From positions 97,887-161,886 of the forward strand of contig NZ_KB902702.1 in NCBI RefSeq assembly GCF_000379605.1: 64,000 bases of DNA. Direction: 5' to 3'. Position 1 is the stretch's first letter, and each line of letters starts with the position of its first letter. The notes under the pieces were generated by a model. It searched no databases. It saw nothing but the letters and a program-made list of their open reading frames with translations, and was not told the DNA's origin. The translations under genes were made by a program, and so were the position numbers. Positions 25,491-35,336 of this stretch are shown here, piece by piece. The stretch comes from Rhizobium giardinii bv. giardinii H152 (GTDB taxonomy: Bacteria; Pseudomonadota; Alphaproteobacteria; Rhizobiales; Rhizobiaceae).

Positions 25491-26613
25491 TATCGTCACC
25501 ACGCCGGCTCTGCCGCCCGAAACCGCCAGCCGAAGCCTGTTCCAGCTCGCAGCACTCCGCTTCCGCCGCAACCGCGCCGCCATGGCCGGCTGCGTCATGC
25601 TGGTGCTGATCGCAATGTTTTCCTTCCTCGGCCCCCATTTCATCAGCCACAGCTACGACCAGGTGTTTCCATCCTACGTGTCGATCCCACCGAGCTTCGA
25701 ACCGCGGCCGGATGCATCGAGCCTGCAGGACGTGATCGAAGGCGTTGCCGGACGGGCCCGTGTCGAGCTGAAGGAGTTTGCCGTCGAAGGCCAGACCTTC
25801 ACGGCGACGGTGACATCGGACAAGCCGATCGATCCGCGCGCCACGCGCTATTTCGACCGGGCCAACGAATTCGACAGCACGCAGGTCGTGGCAACCGAAA
25901 ACGATGGCAAGACGTTGAAGCTCACCGGCAGCGTCTCGCGGGAATATTTCCTGTTCGGCACCGATTCCAACGGCCGCGATCTGATGGCGCGCGTCATGCT
26001 CGGCGGCCAGATCTCGATTGCCGTCGGCCTGCTCGCGAGCCTCGTCTCGCTCTCGATCGGCGTCCTTTACGGTGCGACATCCGGCTATATCGGCGGGCGC
26101 GTCGACAACGTCATGATGCGTTTTGTCGAGATCCTCTATTCGCTGCCCTTCGTTTTCCTCGTCGTCGTCCTCGTCGTCTTTTTCGGACGCTCGTTCATCC
26201 TGATCTTCCTCGTCATCGGCGCGGTGGAATGGCTAGACATGGCCCGCATCGTGCGCGGCCAGACGCTGGCGCTGAAACGACGAGAGTTCATCGGCGCGGC
26301 GCAGGCGCTGGGGCTGACCGACTGGCAGATCATCCGCCGACACATCATCCCCAACACCATCGGCCCGGTCGTCGTCTTCGTCACCGTCGTCGTGCCGAAG
26401 GTCATCCTGCTCGAAAGCTTCCTCTCCTTCCTCGGCCTGGGCGTCCAGGCGCCGTTGACGAGCTGGGGCGCGCTGATTGCGGAAGGCGCCAACAACATCC
26501 AGTCGGCCCCGTGGCTGTTGATCTTCCCGGCGATCTTCTTCGTTCTCACCCTCTTCTCGCTGAATTTCGCCGGCGACGGCCTGCGCGATGCGCTCGATCC
26601 GAAGGACCGCTGA
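25483..26613 (+). CDS. oppC: Oligopeptide ABC transporter permease (OppC type)
   Basis: 376 aa. First helix around residues 30-50, then a long hydrophilic periplasmic insert of ~90 residues before the family's core (FGTDSNGRDLMARVMLGGQ onwards); EAA loop FIGAAQALGLTDWQIIRRHIIPN. I selected ATG 25483, inside the end of oppB, since the family N-terminus starts there. The insert is longer than in E. coli OppC but occurs in alphaproteobacterial homologues. Confidence 0.92.
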   Translation: MTDIVTTPALPPETASRSLFQLAALRFRRNRAAMAGCVMLVLIAMFSFLGPHFISHSYDQVFPSYVSIPPSFEPRPDASSLQDVIEGVAGRARVELKEFAVEGQTFTATVTSDKPIDPRATRYFDRANEFDSTQVVATENDGKTLKLTGSVSREYFLFGTDSNGRDLMARVMLGGQISIAVGLLASLVSLSIGVLYGATSGYIGGRVDNVMMRFVEILYSLPFVFLVVVLVVFFGRSFILIFLVIGAVEWLDMARIVRGQTLALKRREFIGAAQALGLTDWQIIRRHIIPNTIGPVVVFVTVVVPKVILLESFLSFLGLGVQAPLTSWGALIAEGANNIQSAPWLLIFPAIFFVLTLFSLNFAGDGLRDALDPKDR

Positions 26614-26614
26614 C

Positions 26615-28216
26615 ATGACTGATTCACGGGAAACAATTCTCGCCGTCCGCAATCTCAAGGTCTCGTTCTCGACGCCGGATGGAACGGTGGAGGCGGTCAA
26701 GGGCATCGATCTCGACGTCAAGGCCGGCGAAACGCTGGCCGTGGTGGGCGAATCCGGCTCCGGCAAGAGCCAGACGATGATGGGCATCATGGGGCTGCTT
26801 GCCGGAAACGGCACGGTCACGGGATCGGCAAAATACCGCGGCCAGGAGCTCGTCGGCCTGCCGCTGAAGGCGCTGAACCATGTGCGCGGCGAAAAGATCA
26901 CCATGATCTTTCAGGAGCCGATGACCTCGCTCGACCCTCTCTATACGATCGGCCGGCAGATCGCCGAACCGATCGTCCATCATCGCGGCGGCACCTTCAA
27001 ACAGGCGCGCACCCGCGTGCTGGAACTGCTCGAGCTGGTCGGCATTCCCGAACCGAAACGGCGGATCGACAGCTATCCGCACGAGCTTTCCGGCGGCCAG
27101 CGGCAGCGCGTGATGATCGCCATGGCGCTCGCCAACGATCCGGACATCCTGATCGCCGACGAGCCGACGACGGCGCTCGACGTCACCATTCAGGCACAGA
27201 TCCTCGACCTGCTGAATTCGCTGCAGGCCAAGTTCGGCATGGCCGTCGTGCTGATTACCCACGACCTCGGCATCGTCCGCCATTTCGCCAGCCGCGTTGC
27301 CGTCATGCGCCGCGGCGAGGTGGTCGAGACGGGAGCCACCACCAACATCTTCGAGCGACCGCAGGCGGATTATACCAAGCTGCTGCTCGCCGCCGAACCG
27401 CGCGGCCGCAAGGAGCCGCCGGCGAACACCGCGCCGATCGTTCTCGAAGGCGCGAATGTGGCCGTCGACTATGCCACCGGCGGCGGCCTGTTCGGCAGTT
27501 CAGCCGGCGTGTTTCGCGCCGTCGATGGCGTCAGCATCCGGTTGCGGGAGGGCCAGACAATCGGTATCGTCGGCGAATCCGGCTCCGGCAAATCGACGCT
27601 CGGCCGCGCGCTTCTGCGGCTGATCCCAAGCAGCGGGCGTTACCGCTTCGGCGCGACGAACATCTCCGATTTCAGCCGCTCCGCCATGCGTCCGCTGCGC
27701 CGGCAGCTGCAACTGGTGTTTCAGGATCCCTATGGATCGCTCTCGCCGCGACAGACCGTCGGCGAGATCGTCACCGAGGGGCTGTACGTCCACGAACCGC
27801 AGCTAAGCCGCGCCGAGCGTGACAAGCGGGCGATCGAGGCACTCAAGGAGGTCGGCCTCGATCCGGCGGCCCGCAACCGCTATCCGCATGAATTCTCCGG
27901 CGGCCAGCGGCAGCGCATCGCCATTGCCCGCGCCATCATTCTCAAGCCGAAGGTCGTCATTCTCGACGAACCGACTTCGGCGCTCGACCGCTCCGTGCAG
28001 GGACAGGTCATTGACCTTCTGCGTGCTCTGCAGAAGGCCAATGGCCTCTCCTACATCTTCATCAGCCACGACCTGTCGGTGATCAAGGCGATGTCGGACT
28101 ATGTGGTGGTGATGAAGAACGGCAGGATCGTCGAGGAAGGCGATACCGACGCGATCTTCGAGGCGCCGCGCGAGAGCTATACGCAGACCCTGATGAGCGC
28201 GGCCTTTACCGCGTGA
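26615..28216 (+). CDS. Fused oligopeptide ABC ATPase (OppD-OppF)
   Basis: 533 aa with two complete nucleotide-binding domains: Walker A GESGSGKS twice, signatures [15 protein letters not shown] (first half) and [15 protein letters not shown] (second half), Walker [13 protein letters not shown] and [12 protein letters not shown]. So OppD and OppF are one polypeptide. It starts one base after the oppC stop and ends in an 11-bp tail overlap with the convergent EamA gene. It powers OppBC. Confidence 0.94.
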   Translation: MTDSRETILAVRNLKVSFSTPDGTVEAVKGIDLDVKAGETLAVVGESGSGKSQTMMGIMGLLAGNGTVTGSAKYRGQELVGLPLKALNHVRGEKITMIFQEPMTSLDPLYTIGRQIAEPIVHHRGGTFKQARTRVLELLELVGIPEPKRRIDSYPHELSGGQRQRVMIAMALANDPDILIADEPTTALDVTIQAQILDLLNSLQAKFGMAVVLITHDLGIVRHFASRVAVMRRGEVVETGATTNIFERPQADYTKLLLAAEPRGRKEPPANTAPIVLEGANVAVDYATGGGLFGSSAGVFRAVDGVSIRLREGQTIGIVGESGSGKSTLGRALLRLIPSSGRYRFGATNISDFSRSAMRPLRRQLQLVFQDPYGSLSPRQTVGEIVTEGLYVHEPQLSRAERDKRAIEALKEVGLDPAARNRYPHEFSGGQRQRIAIARAIILKPKVVILDEPTSALDRSVQGQVIDLLRALQKANGLSYIFISHDLSVIKAMSDYVVVMKNGRIVEEGDTDAIFEAPRESYTQTLMSAAFTA

Positions 28217-29159
28217 CCTCTCCGTGCCCGGCTTCCATGGCCGGGTCCGGCTGCAGCGGTTTGCGTCGCTTCAGCTGCTGTTCGCGGAAGAAGATGAACA
28301 GGCCGGATGCAACGATCAGAGCGGAGCCGAGGATCACGGTCCAGCGCGGCGTATCGCCGAAGAAGATCCAGCCGAAAATCACCGCCCAGAAAAGCAGCGT
28401 ATATTGCAACGGCACGACGGTGGCCGCATCGGCGAGTTTCAGCGAGCGGGTAACGAGGAGATGGGCGAGCATGGCGACGATGCCGAGAAGGCTGAGGCAG
28501 GCCAGGGCCTGCAGGTCCATCGGCGCCCAGCCGGCCGGATTGACGCCGACACCCGCCAGAGAAAAGATCAGCGCGCCGCTCAACTGCCAGAAGATCAGCG
28601 TCGTATCCGGCGTTGCCCGCAGGGTTCGCCCGAGAAGCAGCGCGAAGGCATAGGCTGTGCTGCCGGCAAGCGCGATCAGCGCCGGCAGGGAAAAGCTCTC
28701 GGCCGACGGCTCGAGCGCAATGAGGACGCCGAGGAAGCCGATGATGATCGCCGTCCACCGCCGCCAGCCGACCTTCTCGCCCAGAAGCAGCGGCGAGGCA
28801 GCCGCGACATAGATCGGCGCCGCCAGCCAATAGGTCATCGCGTCGGCAAGCGGCATGTAGGCGACGGCAAAGTAGAAGGCCGATGCATCGAACGCAAACA
28901 GCAGCGACCGCAGTCCCTGCAGCCACGGGCGATCGACGATCAGCAGGCTGCGCCACCCGCGCTTGACGAAGAAGGGAATGAGCACCACCAGAGCCGCGAG
29001 GCTGCGGATCGTCATCAACTGGCTGACGGAATAGGTCGACACCAGCCATTTCCCCATCGTGTCGTTCAGCGAGAACATCAGCATGCCGAGCAGCATGAAG
29101 AGAACGCCGGTTCGTGCGGCATTCGAAGTGTGAGCAAAGGGGGCTGTTGCGACCGTCAT
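28206..29159 (-). CDS. DMT-superfamily EamA transporter
   Basis: 317 aa, about ten hydrophobic helices arranged as two EamA repeats, with an alanine- and leucine-rich composition. I prefer ATG 29159 (GGAG 8 bp upstream) because the family N-terminus begins at GVLFMLLGMLMFSLNDTMGKW; a longer frame to 29297 adds a non-conserved basic stretch. Members export amino acids or metabolites. Substrate unknown. Divergent from the YdeP-like gene. Confidence 0.85.
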   Translation of the reverse strand: MTVATAPFAHTSNAARTGVLFMLLGMLMFSLNDTMGKWLVSTYSVSQLMTIRSLAALVVLIPFFVKRGWRSLLIVDRPWLQGLRSLLFAFDASAFYFAVAYMPLADAMTYWLAAPIYVAAASPLLLGEKVGWRRWTAIIIGFLGVLIALEPSAESFSLPALIALAGSTAYAFALLLGRTLRATPDTTLIFWQLSGALIFSLAGVGVNPAGWAPMDLQALACLSLLGIVAMLAHLLVTRSLKLADAATVVPLQYTLLFWAVIFGWIFFGDTPRWTVILGSALIVASGLFIFFREQQLKRRKPLQPDPAMEAGHGEVTR

Positions 29160-29280
29160 GGCTTCGGCTCCGGGAAAGACGGCTTGCCCTCGCATATTCC
29201 GGCACTTCAATCCATCCACGAAAATCGATGGTTCGATGAACAATCGGAATAGGAGCCACGCTCGGTCCCCATCCCTCCGA

Positions 29281-29328
29281 ATTTTGCACTGCAGCACAAT
29301 AGAAATATCCTATTAGCACATGCAAAAT
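29281..29328. promoter_or_regulatory. Nested palindrome in the EamA-YdeP divergent region
   Basis: Outer arms ATTTTGCA (29281-29288) and TGCAAAAT (29321-29328) enclose an inner dyad AATAG-aaatatc-CTATT (29298-29314). It is about 100 bp before the start of the oxidoreductase gene and 120 bp before the EamA start. Likely a regulator binding region; the factor is not known. Confidence 0.5.
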
Positions 29329-29427
29329 GGGCCATTGAAAGAAAACAAAAATTCGATCACAAGCCTGTGTAATCCGGTTTTTTGATCATGTTTCTTCTAT
29401 TGACCGCGCGCAGGGATCGCTTCGTTC

Positions 29428-31737
29428 ATGGGCAAGACTGTTTTCATCGGCAAACGTTCCCGCGCCGCAGGCGGCTGGGGGGCGCTGAAAAGCTGCGGCA
29501 AGCGCCTTCTGGAAAGCGGCTCGCCGCTTTCGGGCGCGCGCACCCTGCTGAAGGCCAACCAGCCGGATGGATTCGACTGCCCCGGCTGCGCCTGGGGTGA
29601 TCCGGAGCACGGCTCCTCGTTCGAATTCTGCGAGAACGGCGTGAAAGCCGTCGCCTGGGAGGCGACCGACAAGCGCACGCTACCGGACTTCTTTGCCACG
29701 CACACCGTCTCCGAGCTGAAGACGTGGAGCGACTATGCGCTGGAGCAGCAGGGCCGCCTCACCCATCCGATGCGCTACGACCGCGTCACGGACAGCTATG
29801 TCCGTGTCGGCTGGGATGCCGCCTTTGCCGAGATCGGCGCGATCCTCAACAGTTTCGACACGCCGGACCGGGCCGAGTTCTACACCTCCGGCCGCGCCTC
29901 CAACGAAGCAGCATTCCTCTATCAGCTCTTCGTCCGGCTCTACGGCACCAACAATTTTCCCGATTGCTCCAACATGTGCCATGAGGCAAGCGGCATCGCC
30001 ATGAAGCAGGCGGTCGGCGTCGGCAAGGGCACGGTGCTGCTCGAAGATTTCGAGAAGGCCGACGCCATCTTCGTCATCGGCCAGAATCCCGGCACCAACC
30101 ATCCGCGCATGCTCGGCGATCTTCGCCGCGCCGCTCGACGCGGTGCAAAAATCGTCGTCTTCAATCCGCTGCGCGAGCGCGGCCTCGAGCGTTTCGCCGA
30201 CCCGCAGGACAAGCTGGAAATGCTGCGTGGCGGCTCGAGCGAAATCGCCAGCGACTATTTCCAGCCGCGCCTCGGCGGCGACATGGCCGCGGTGCGCGGC
30301 ATGGCCAAGGCGGTCTTCGCCGCAGACGACGCAGCACGGGCTGCAGGCCGGCCCTCCGTTCTCGACCTCGATTTCATCAGCCGGCACACCGCGGATTTCG
30401 ATGCCTATCGTGCCGCCGTCGAGGCGACCGGATGGGCCGAGATCGAGGACCAGTCCGGCCTGACGCGCGATGAAATCGAGCGGGCGGCGGCGGTTTATCT
30501 CGGCGCCGAACGGGTGATCTGCACCTGGGCGATGGGCGTCACCCAGCACCGGCATTCGGTGATCACCATCCGCGAGATCGCCAGCTTCATGATGCTGCGC
30601 GGCAATATCGGCAAGCCGGGCGCCGGCCTCTGCCCCGTGCGCGGCCATTCCAACGTCCAGGGCGACCGTACCGTCGGCATCAACGAGAAGCCCCCGGCCG
30701 CCTTCCTCGATGCATTGGAACAGGAATTCGATTTCAAGGCACCCCGACATGAGGGCCACAATGTGCTTGCAGCCATCGGCGCCATGCTGGACGGCGCGGC
30801 ACGGGCCTTCATCGGCCTCGGCGGCAATTTCGCGCGTGCAACGCCGGACAGCCCGCTCATCGAAAAGGCGCTGGCCAGGCAGAAGCTGACGGTCAACATC
30901 GCCACCAAGCTCAACCACTCGCACCTGATGCCGGGCGAGGTGAGTTTCATCCTGCCCTGCCTCGGCCGCACGGAAATCGACCGCAACTCGAAGGGCATCA
31001 GCCAGATCGTCACGGTCGAGGATTCGATGAGCATGGTGCACGGCTCCGGCGGCATCAACAGGCCGGCCTCGCCGGAACTGCGCTCCGAGGTGGCGATCAT
31101 CGCCGGGATCGCAGCCGCGACCGTCGGCTCGGCAAAGGTCGATTGGGCAGCGCTCGCCGATGACTACGACCTGATCCGCGATCACATCGCCAATGTCATT
31201 CCCGGCTTTGAAAACTACAACCAGCGCGTCCGCAAGCCGCGCGGCTTCCATCTGCGCAATGCCGCCGCCAATCGCGAATGGGAAACACCGGAGGGTCGCG
31301 CCACATTCTGGAGCGGCCCGCTCCCTGATGCCGTCGAACATCAGATCGCCCGCGGCAGGGATGGCGTTTTCGTGATGCAGACCTTCCGCTCGCACGATCA
31401 GTACAACACAACGATCTACGGCATGGACGACCGCTATCGCGGCGTCTACGGCGAGCGCAACGTCGTCTTCATCAATCCCGCCGACCTTGCCGATCTGGGC
31501 GGCGAGGCCGGTGACCGCGTCGACGTGATCGGGCGCCATGAAGACGGTCTTTCCCGTGTCGCCAGCGATTTCCGCTTCGTGCCCTATGATATCCCGCGCG
31601 GCTGCGTCGCCGGTTATTACCCGGAGCTCAACGTGCTCGTGCCCTTGTCGAGCGCCGGGGATGAGAGCGATACGCCGACCTCAAAATCGGTGCTGGTATC
31701 CTTCCGCACCAAAGCCAGGCAGGCAGATGCGGCCTGA
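29428..31737 (+). CDS. FdhF/YdeP-family molybdopterin oxidoreductase
   Basis: 769 aa. The N-terminal DGFDCPGCAWGDPE block (C51, C54) and the SGRASNEAAFLYQLF and CHEASG segments are typical of the YdeP branch, a formate-dehydrogenase-alpha-like family with a bis-MGD cofactor. YdeP proteins are linked to acid resistance in E. coli, but no formate activity has been assigned to this branch. No signal peptide, so cytoplasmic. A 107-aa gene overlaps its stop codon, suggesting a partner. Confidence 0.9.
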   Translation: MGKTVFIGKRSRAAGGWGALKSCGKRLLESGSPLSGARTLLKANQPDGFDCPGCAWGDPEHGSSFEFCENGVKAVAWEATDKRTLPDFFATHTVSELKTWSDYALEQQGRLTHPMRYDRVTDSYVRVGWDAAFAEIGAILNSFDTPDRAEFYTSGRASNEAAFLYQLFVRLYGTNNFPDCSNMCHEASGIAMKQAVGVGKGTVLLEDFEKADAIFVIGQNPGTNHPRMLGDLRRAARRGAKIVVFNPLRERGLERFADPQDKLEMLRGGSSEIASDYFQPRLGGDMAAVRGMAKAVFAADDAARAAGRPSVLDLDFISRHTADFDAYRAAVEATGWAEIEDQSGLTRDEIERAAAVYLGAERVICTWAMGVTQHRHSVITIREIASFMMLRGNIGKPGAGLCPVRGHSNVQGDRTVGINEKPPAAFLDALEQEFDFKAPRHEGHNVLAAIGAMLDGAARAFIGLGGNFARATPDSPLIEKALARQKLTVNIATKLNHSHLMPGEVSFILPCLGRTEIDRNSKGISQIVTVEDSMSMVHGSGGINRPASPELRSEVAIIAGIAAATVGSAKVDWAALADDYDLIRDHIANVIPGFENYNQRVRKPRGFHLRNAAANREWETPEGRATFWSGPLPDAVEHQIARGRDGVFVMQTFRSHDQYNTTIYGMDDRYRGVYGERNVVFINPADLADLGGEAGDRVDVIGRHEDGLSRVASDFRFVPYDIPRGCVAGYYPELNVLVPLSSAGDESDTPTSKSVLVSFRTKARQADAA

Positions 31738-32060
31738 TGCCAGATAGCCCGCCCGAAGCCGATTTCGTTGCCCTGGTCGAGGCGGTCAGAAGACGGGACG
31801 CCACGCTTTCGCGGCTGGGCGCGGGCATCATCGCGGCAATTTCCCAGGGGATCGCCGACGACAGCCGCACCTTTGCCAGGCTGTTCGGCATCGCCCACGC
31901 GCTCGTCCTGCGGGAGGTCAATCTGCTTTGCGGGCCGGAGGCGCCGATCGAAATCGTCGGTCGCGATGCCCGCACGCAGCGAACGCGCATCAAACTTACG
32001 GTAAAAGGCGACACGCTTATGGCCGGCGTGCTTGACCTTGGCGAGATCGTCGCTAAGTAA
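31737..32060 (+). CDS. Small protein coupled to the YdeP-like oxidoreductase
   Basis: 107 aa of unknown function. Its ATG overlaps the preceding TGA by one base (TGATG), so it is translated with the oxidoreductase. It is soluble, mixed alpha/beta, with one Cys (NLLCGPEAPIEIVGRD). It may be an assembly or electron-transfer partner; I do not recognise a family. Confidence 0.7.
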   Translation: MPDSPPEADFVALVEAVRRRDATLSRLGAGIIAAISQGIADDSRTFARLFGIAHALVLREVNLLCGPEAPIEIVGRDARTQRTRIKLTVKGDTLMAGVLDLGEIVAK

Positions 32061-32067
32061 GAACCAT

Positions 32068-32103
32068 CTCCGCAGTGCAGGGCATTCTAACACGCCTGCG
32101 GAG
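32068..32103 (+). terminator. Hairpin after the oxidoreductase operon
   Basis: CTCCGCAG, 20-nt loop, CTGCGGAG, starting 7 bp after the stop. There is no T-run; it may be a weak or Rho-assisted terminator. Confidence 0.35.
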
Positions 32104-32110
32104 CTAAACC

Positions 32111-32241
32111 TGATACCGGGCCCCTCTGGCGAGAATCTACGGCGCTCTCGTGATGTCGGTATCACCCGCAAATAAGCCGGCGGACTATAAGCACATGACA
32201 ATCCATCTCATGCGTTCTTCGCATGCCGATCATGGCATGCG
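32111..32241 (+). promoter_or_regulatory. Structured leader of the TerC/DUF475 gene with alternative hairpins
   Basis: TGATACCG (32111-32118) pairs with CGGTATCA (32157-32164) and encloses a CGAGA/TCTCG stem (32130-32134, 32146-32150). Downstream, CGCATG at 32220-32225 can pair either with CATGCG at 32209-32214 or, within CGCATGCC, with GGCATGCG at 32234-32241. The two downstream hairpins exclude each other. The coding start is 58 bp further on. I could not match it to a known riboswitch consensus. Confidence 0.45.
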
Positions 32242-32298
32242 GGATTTCTCCATCTATGCACCCGTTGCTCTGAGTTTTGACGGATCGGAGGTGCGGCC

Positions 32299-33366
32299 AT
32301 GAAGCCCGCCTCGCAAACTTCGGCTCTCGGTTATTTCACCTGGGCCTTCATCACGACGGCAGCCGGTCTTGCGCTCGGCGCCTGGCTCGGCTGGACCACG
32401 ACCGGTACGCTGGGCGGCATGGCCACCGTCTTCTTCGTCTGTACGGTGCTTGCCGTGCTGGAAATCTCGCTTTCCTTCGACAACGCCATCGTCAACGCCA
32501 ACAAACTGAAGGAAATGACGCCGGTCTGGCAACACCGGTTCCTCACCTGGGGCATCGTGATCGCCGTCTTCGGCATGCGCATCGTCTTCCCGCTGCTGAT
32601 CGTGGTGATCGCCGCCAATATCGGGCCGATCGATGCCCTGGTACTGGCCGCCTCGCGTCCCGAGGAATACGCCCGCATCATGCACGAGGCGCATCTGCCG
32701 ATTGCCGCGTTCGGCGGAACCTTCCTGATGATGGTCGGCCTGAAGTTCTTCTTCGACCACGAGAAGGACATCCACTGGATCGCGTCACTCGAACGCGGCA
32801 TGTCACGCTTCGCGACGATCAAGGGCGTCGAAATCGCCTTCGTGCTCGTGTTGATCCTGGTGTTCTCCTCCTTCCTGCACGGCGAGGAAGCCACCACCTT
32901 CGTCTATTGCTCCATCTACGGCCTCCTGACCTTCCTCGCGGTCGAGGTGGTTGGCGGGCTGCTTGACGCCTCGCAGCAGACGATGAGTGCTGCAGCAAGA
33001 GGCGGTCTCGGCGCTTTCATCTATCTTGAAGTGCTGGATGCCAGCTTCTCCTTCGACGGCGTGATCGGCGCCTTCGCGCTGACGCAGAACCTCTTCGTCA
33101 TCGCCATCGGTCTTGGGATCGGCGCCATGTATGTGCGTTCGATGACGATCATGCTGGTCGAGAAGGGGACGCTCGCCGAATATCGTTACCTGGAGCACGG
33201 CGCCTTCTACGCGATCCTGATCCTGTCGGTGATCATGTATTGCCAGACGCTGGTGCATATTCCGGAGGTCATCACCGGTCTCGGCGGGGCGGCCCTGATC
33301 GGCATCTCGCTGTGGTCTTCGATCCGCCACAACAGGCGGGAGCGCTCTGAACACGTCAACGCCTGA
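32299..33366 (+). CDS. TerC/DUF475-family integral membrane protein
   Basis: 355 aa with about nine hydrophobic helices. Two acidic intramembrane motifs that mark TerC-like proteins are visible: EISLSFDNAIVNANKL (about residues 55-70) and LEVLDASFSFDGVIGAF (about 237-253). TerC proteins are linked to tellurite resistance and to manganese/metal handling during envelope protein export. GGAGG lies 8 bp before the ATG. A strong terminator follows. The substrate of DUF475 members is not established. Confidence 0.85.
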   Translation: MKPASQTSALGYFTWAFITTAAGLALGAWLGWTTTGTLGGMATVFFVCTVLAVLEISLSFDNAIVNANKLKEMTPVWQHRFLTWGIVIAVFGMRIVFPLLIVVIAANIGPIDALVLAASRPEEYARIMHEAHLPIAAFGGTFLMMVGLKFFFDHEKDIHWIASLERGMSRFATIKGVEIAFVLVLILVFSSFLHGEEATTFVYCSIYGLLTFLAVEVVGGLLDASQQTMSAAARGGLGAFIYLEVLDASFSFDGVIGAFALTQNLFVIAIGLGIGAMYVRSMTIMLVEKGTLAEYRYLEHGAFYAILILSVIMYCQTLVHIPEVITGLGGAALIGISLWSSIRHNRRERSEHVNA

Positions 33367-33382
33367 CACTATCGCGGCAACG

Positions 33383-33418
33383 AAAAGCCCGCCAATCCCA
33401 AGGATTGGCGGGCTTTTT
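33383..33418 (+). terminator. Rho-independent terminator after the TerC-family gene
   Basis: AAAGCCCGCCAATCC and GGATTGGCGGGCTTTTT form a near-perfect 15-bp stem with a 3-nt loop and a T-run. The A-run on the other side makes it bidirectional, so it can also end the minus-strand small gene at 33468. Confidence 0.92.
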
Positions 33419-33467
33419 CATTCGGATTCCAGCAGAACGGCCAGCGCGCAATATTTCAGCTTTGGTG

Positions 33468-33638
33468 TTAGCGGTTCTTCACGGAGTTGAAGTTCTTCGG
33501 ATCGATACCGAGAGTGTAGAGGTCGCGGTCCAGCGGACGGCGGTGGCCTTCAACAGCCGCGGCTGCGGCCGTGGCCGCGCCAAAGATGGCGATGGCATTA
33601 CCGAAGAAGCCTCGGGCAGGTTTACGAAGGGCGGACAT
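33468..33638 (-). CDS. Small conserved-looking protein (56 aa)
   Basis: 56 aa, reading MSALRKPARGFFGNAI..., with a short hydrophobic Ala-rich helix (residues ~14-29) and a polar end RPLDRDLYTLGIDPKNFNSV. The frame has rhizobial codon use, a purine-rich stretch (AAAAGAG) before the ATG, and a bidirectional terminator 50 bp after its stop. The start region is isolated from neighbours, so it has its own promoter. Function unknown; possibly a small membrane-associated protein. Confidence 0.6.
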   Translation of the reverse strand: MSALRKPARGFFGNAIAIFGAATAAAAAVEGHRRPLDRDLYTLGIDPKNFNSVKNR

Positions 33639-33750
33639 CTCTTTTACTCACTTTCCAGTTGGTTGATCGTGTTTCGTTCGATGAGTGGAAGATGATCCTT
33701 TGGGCATCGCTTTACAATGCACAGGAATTCATCCCAGCCATGCAAATAGG

Positions 33751-33784
33751 AAAGGCCCGGTTAACATCAGCTAACCGGGCCTTT
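33751..33784 (-). terminator. Terminator after tctA
   Basis: AAAGGCCCGGTTA and TAACCGGGCCTTT form a 13-bp stem with an 8-nt loop, 25 bp after the tctA stop on the minus strand; TTTCC follows. Both strands have A/T flanks. Confidence 0.8.
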
Positions 33785-33809
33785 CCCTGTGACGGTCTTG
33801 GGAGGAACG

Positions 33810-35327
33810 TCAGTCTTCGCTTGCTGCCAGCTGGGCGAGCACTTCTCCACGACCCCGCGCCCGCAGGATCAAGGGGATGATCAGGGCGGCGGCCGCAATC
33901 ACCAGCAGTACGGCGGCGATCGGCGAGGTGAACAGCACCGTGACATCGCCCTGGCTGATCGACAGTGCCCGGCGAAGCTGCTGTTCGGCCAGCGGGCCGA
34001 GGATCAGGCCGACGACGACAGGGGCGATCGGATAGCCGAAGATGCGCATGACATAGCCGAGGACACCGAAGGCGAGCAGCATGCCGAGTTCGAACACCGA
34101 CGGGTTGGCGCCGATGGTGCCGAGCGTCGCAAACAGGAGAATGCCGGCATAGAGCCAGGGTTTCGGGATCGTCAGGAGCTTCACCCAGAGACCGACCAGC
34201 GGCAGGTTCAGCACAAGCAGCATGAAGTTGGCGATCAGCAGGCTGGCGATCAGGCCCCAGACGAGCTGCGGGTTGGTCGCGAACAACAGCGGACCGGGCT
34301 GCAGGCCGTACTGCTGGAAGCCGGCCAGCATGATCGCCGCCGTTGCGGTCGTCGGCAGGCCGAGCGTCAGGAGCGGCACCAGCGTGCCGGCAGCCGAGGC
34401 ATTGTTGGCCGCTTCCGGACCGGCGACACCCTCGATGGCGCCGTTGCCGAATTCTTCCGGATGCTTGGTCAGCCGCTTTTCGGTGGCATAGGAGAGGAAC
34501 GTGCCGATTTCAGCGCCGCCCGCCGGCATCGCGCCGATCGGGAAACCGATCGCCGTGCCGCGCAGCCACGGCTTCCACGAACGCGCCCAATCCTGCCTGT
34601 TCATCCAGACGGATCCCTTGACCGCTTCGACCTTGTCCGGGCCGAGGTCGCCTTGTGCCGCGATATAGAGCGATTCGCCGATGGCGAACATCGCGACCGC
34701 CAGTGTCGTCACCTCGATTCCGTCGAGCAGATCGGGAATGCCGAAGCTCATGCGCGTCTGGCCGGTCAGCTGGTCGATGCCGACGATGGCGAGCGCAAAG
34801 CCGATGAACAGCGACGTCAGCCCGCGCAGCGTCGAATCGCCGAAGGCCGAGGAAACCGTGACGAAGGCAAGCACCATCAGCGCGAAATATTCGCGCGGGC
34901 CGAAAACCAGCGCCAGCTTGACGACAAAAGGCGCGATCAAGGCAAGCGCCATGGTCGCGATCAGGCCGGCGACGAAGGAACCGATCGCGGCTGTCGCCAA
35001 TGCCGGTCCGCCGCGCCCGGCCCGGGCCATCTTGTTGCCCTCGAGTGCGGTGACGATCGACGAGCTTTCACCCGGGGTGTTCAGAAGGATCGAAGTGGTC
35101 GAGCCGCCATACATGCCGCCATAATAGATGCCGGCGAACATGATCAGCGAGCCGCCCGGATCGAGCTTGTAGGTCACCGGCAGGAGCAGCGCCACGGTGA
35201 GCGCCGGGCCGATGCCGGGCAGAACCCCGACGGCGGTGCCGAGCGTCACGCCGATCAGCGCGTAGAGGAGATTCATGGGCTGGGCGGCGACAAGCAGGCC
35301 CTGCAGCAGGAAATCGAATGTGTTCAT
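33810..35327 (-). CDS. tctA: Tripartite tricarboxylate transporter large permease TctA
   Basis: 505 aa with about 11-12 hydrophobic helices and the TctA signature [24 protein letters not shown] near the N-terminus. It is the large membrane subunit that imports citrate or related acids using an ion gradient. It follows tctB by 9 bp at the end of the tctC-tctB-tctA operon. Confidence 0.96.
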   Translation of the reverse strand: MNTFDFLLQGLLVAAQPMNLLYALIGVTLGTAVGVLPGIGPALTVALLLPVTYKLDPGGSLIMFAGIYYGGMYGGSTTSILLNTPGESSSIVTALEGNKMARAGRGGPALATAAIGSFVAGLIATMALALIAPFVVKLALVFGPREYFALMVLAFVTVSSAFGDSTLRGLTSLFIGFALAIVGIDQLTGQTRMSFGIPDLLDGIEVTTLAVAMFAIGESLYIAAQGDLGPDKVEAVKGSVWMNRQDWARSWKPWLRGTAIGFPIGAMPAGGAEIGTFLSYATEKRLTKHPEEFGNGAIEGVAGPEAANNASAAGTLVPLLTLGLPTTATAAIMLAGFQQYGLQPGPLLFATNPQLVWGLIASLLIANFMLLVLNLPLVGLWVKLLTIPKPWLYAGILLFATLGTIGANPSVFELGMLLAFGVLGYVMRIFGYPIAPVVVGLILGPLAEQQLRRALSISQGDVTVLFTSPIAAVLLVIAAAALIIPLILRARGRGEVLAQLAASED

Positions 35328-35336
35328 GTCAGGGCC

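Noticed and set aside
29680..31539. 619-codon minus-strand open frame inside the YdeP-like gene
   Set aside because: Shadow of the oxidoreductase, no family features.
32111..32241. Calling the TerC leader a yybP-ykoY manganese riboswitch
   Set aside because: The family link is tempting, but I do not find the conserved loops; left as an unassigned structured leader.
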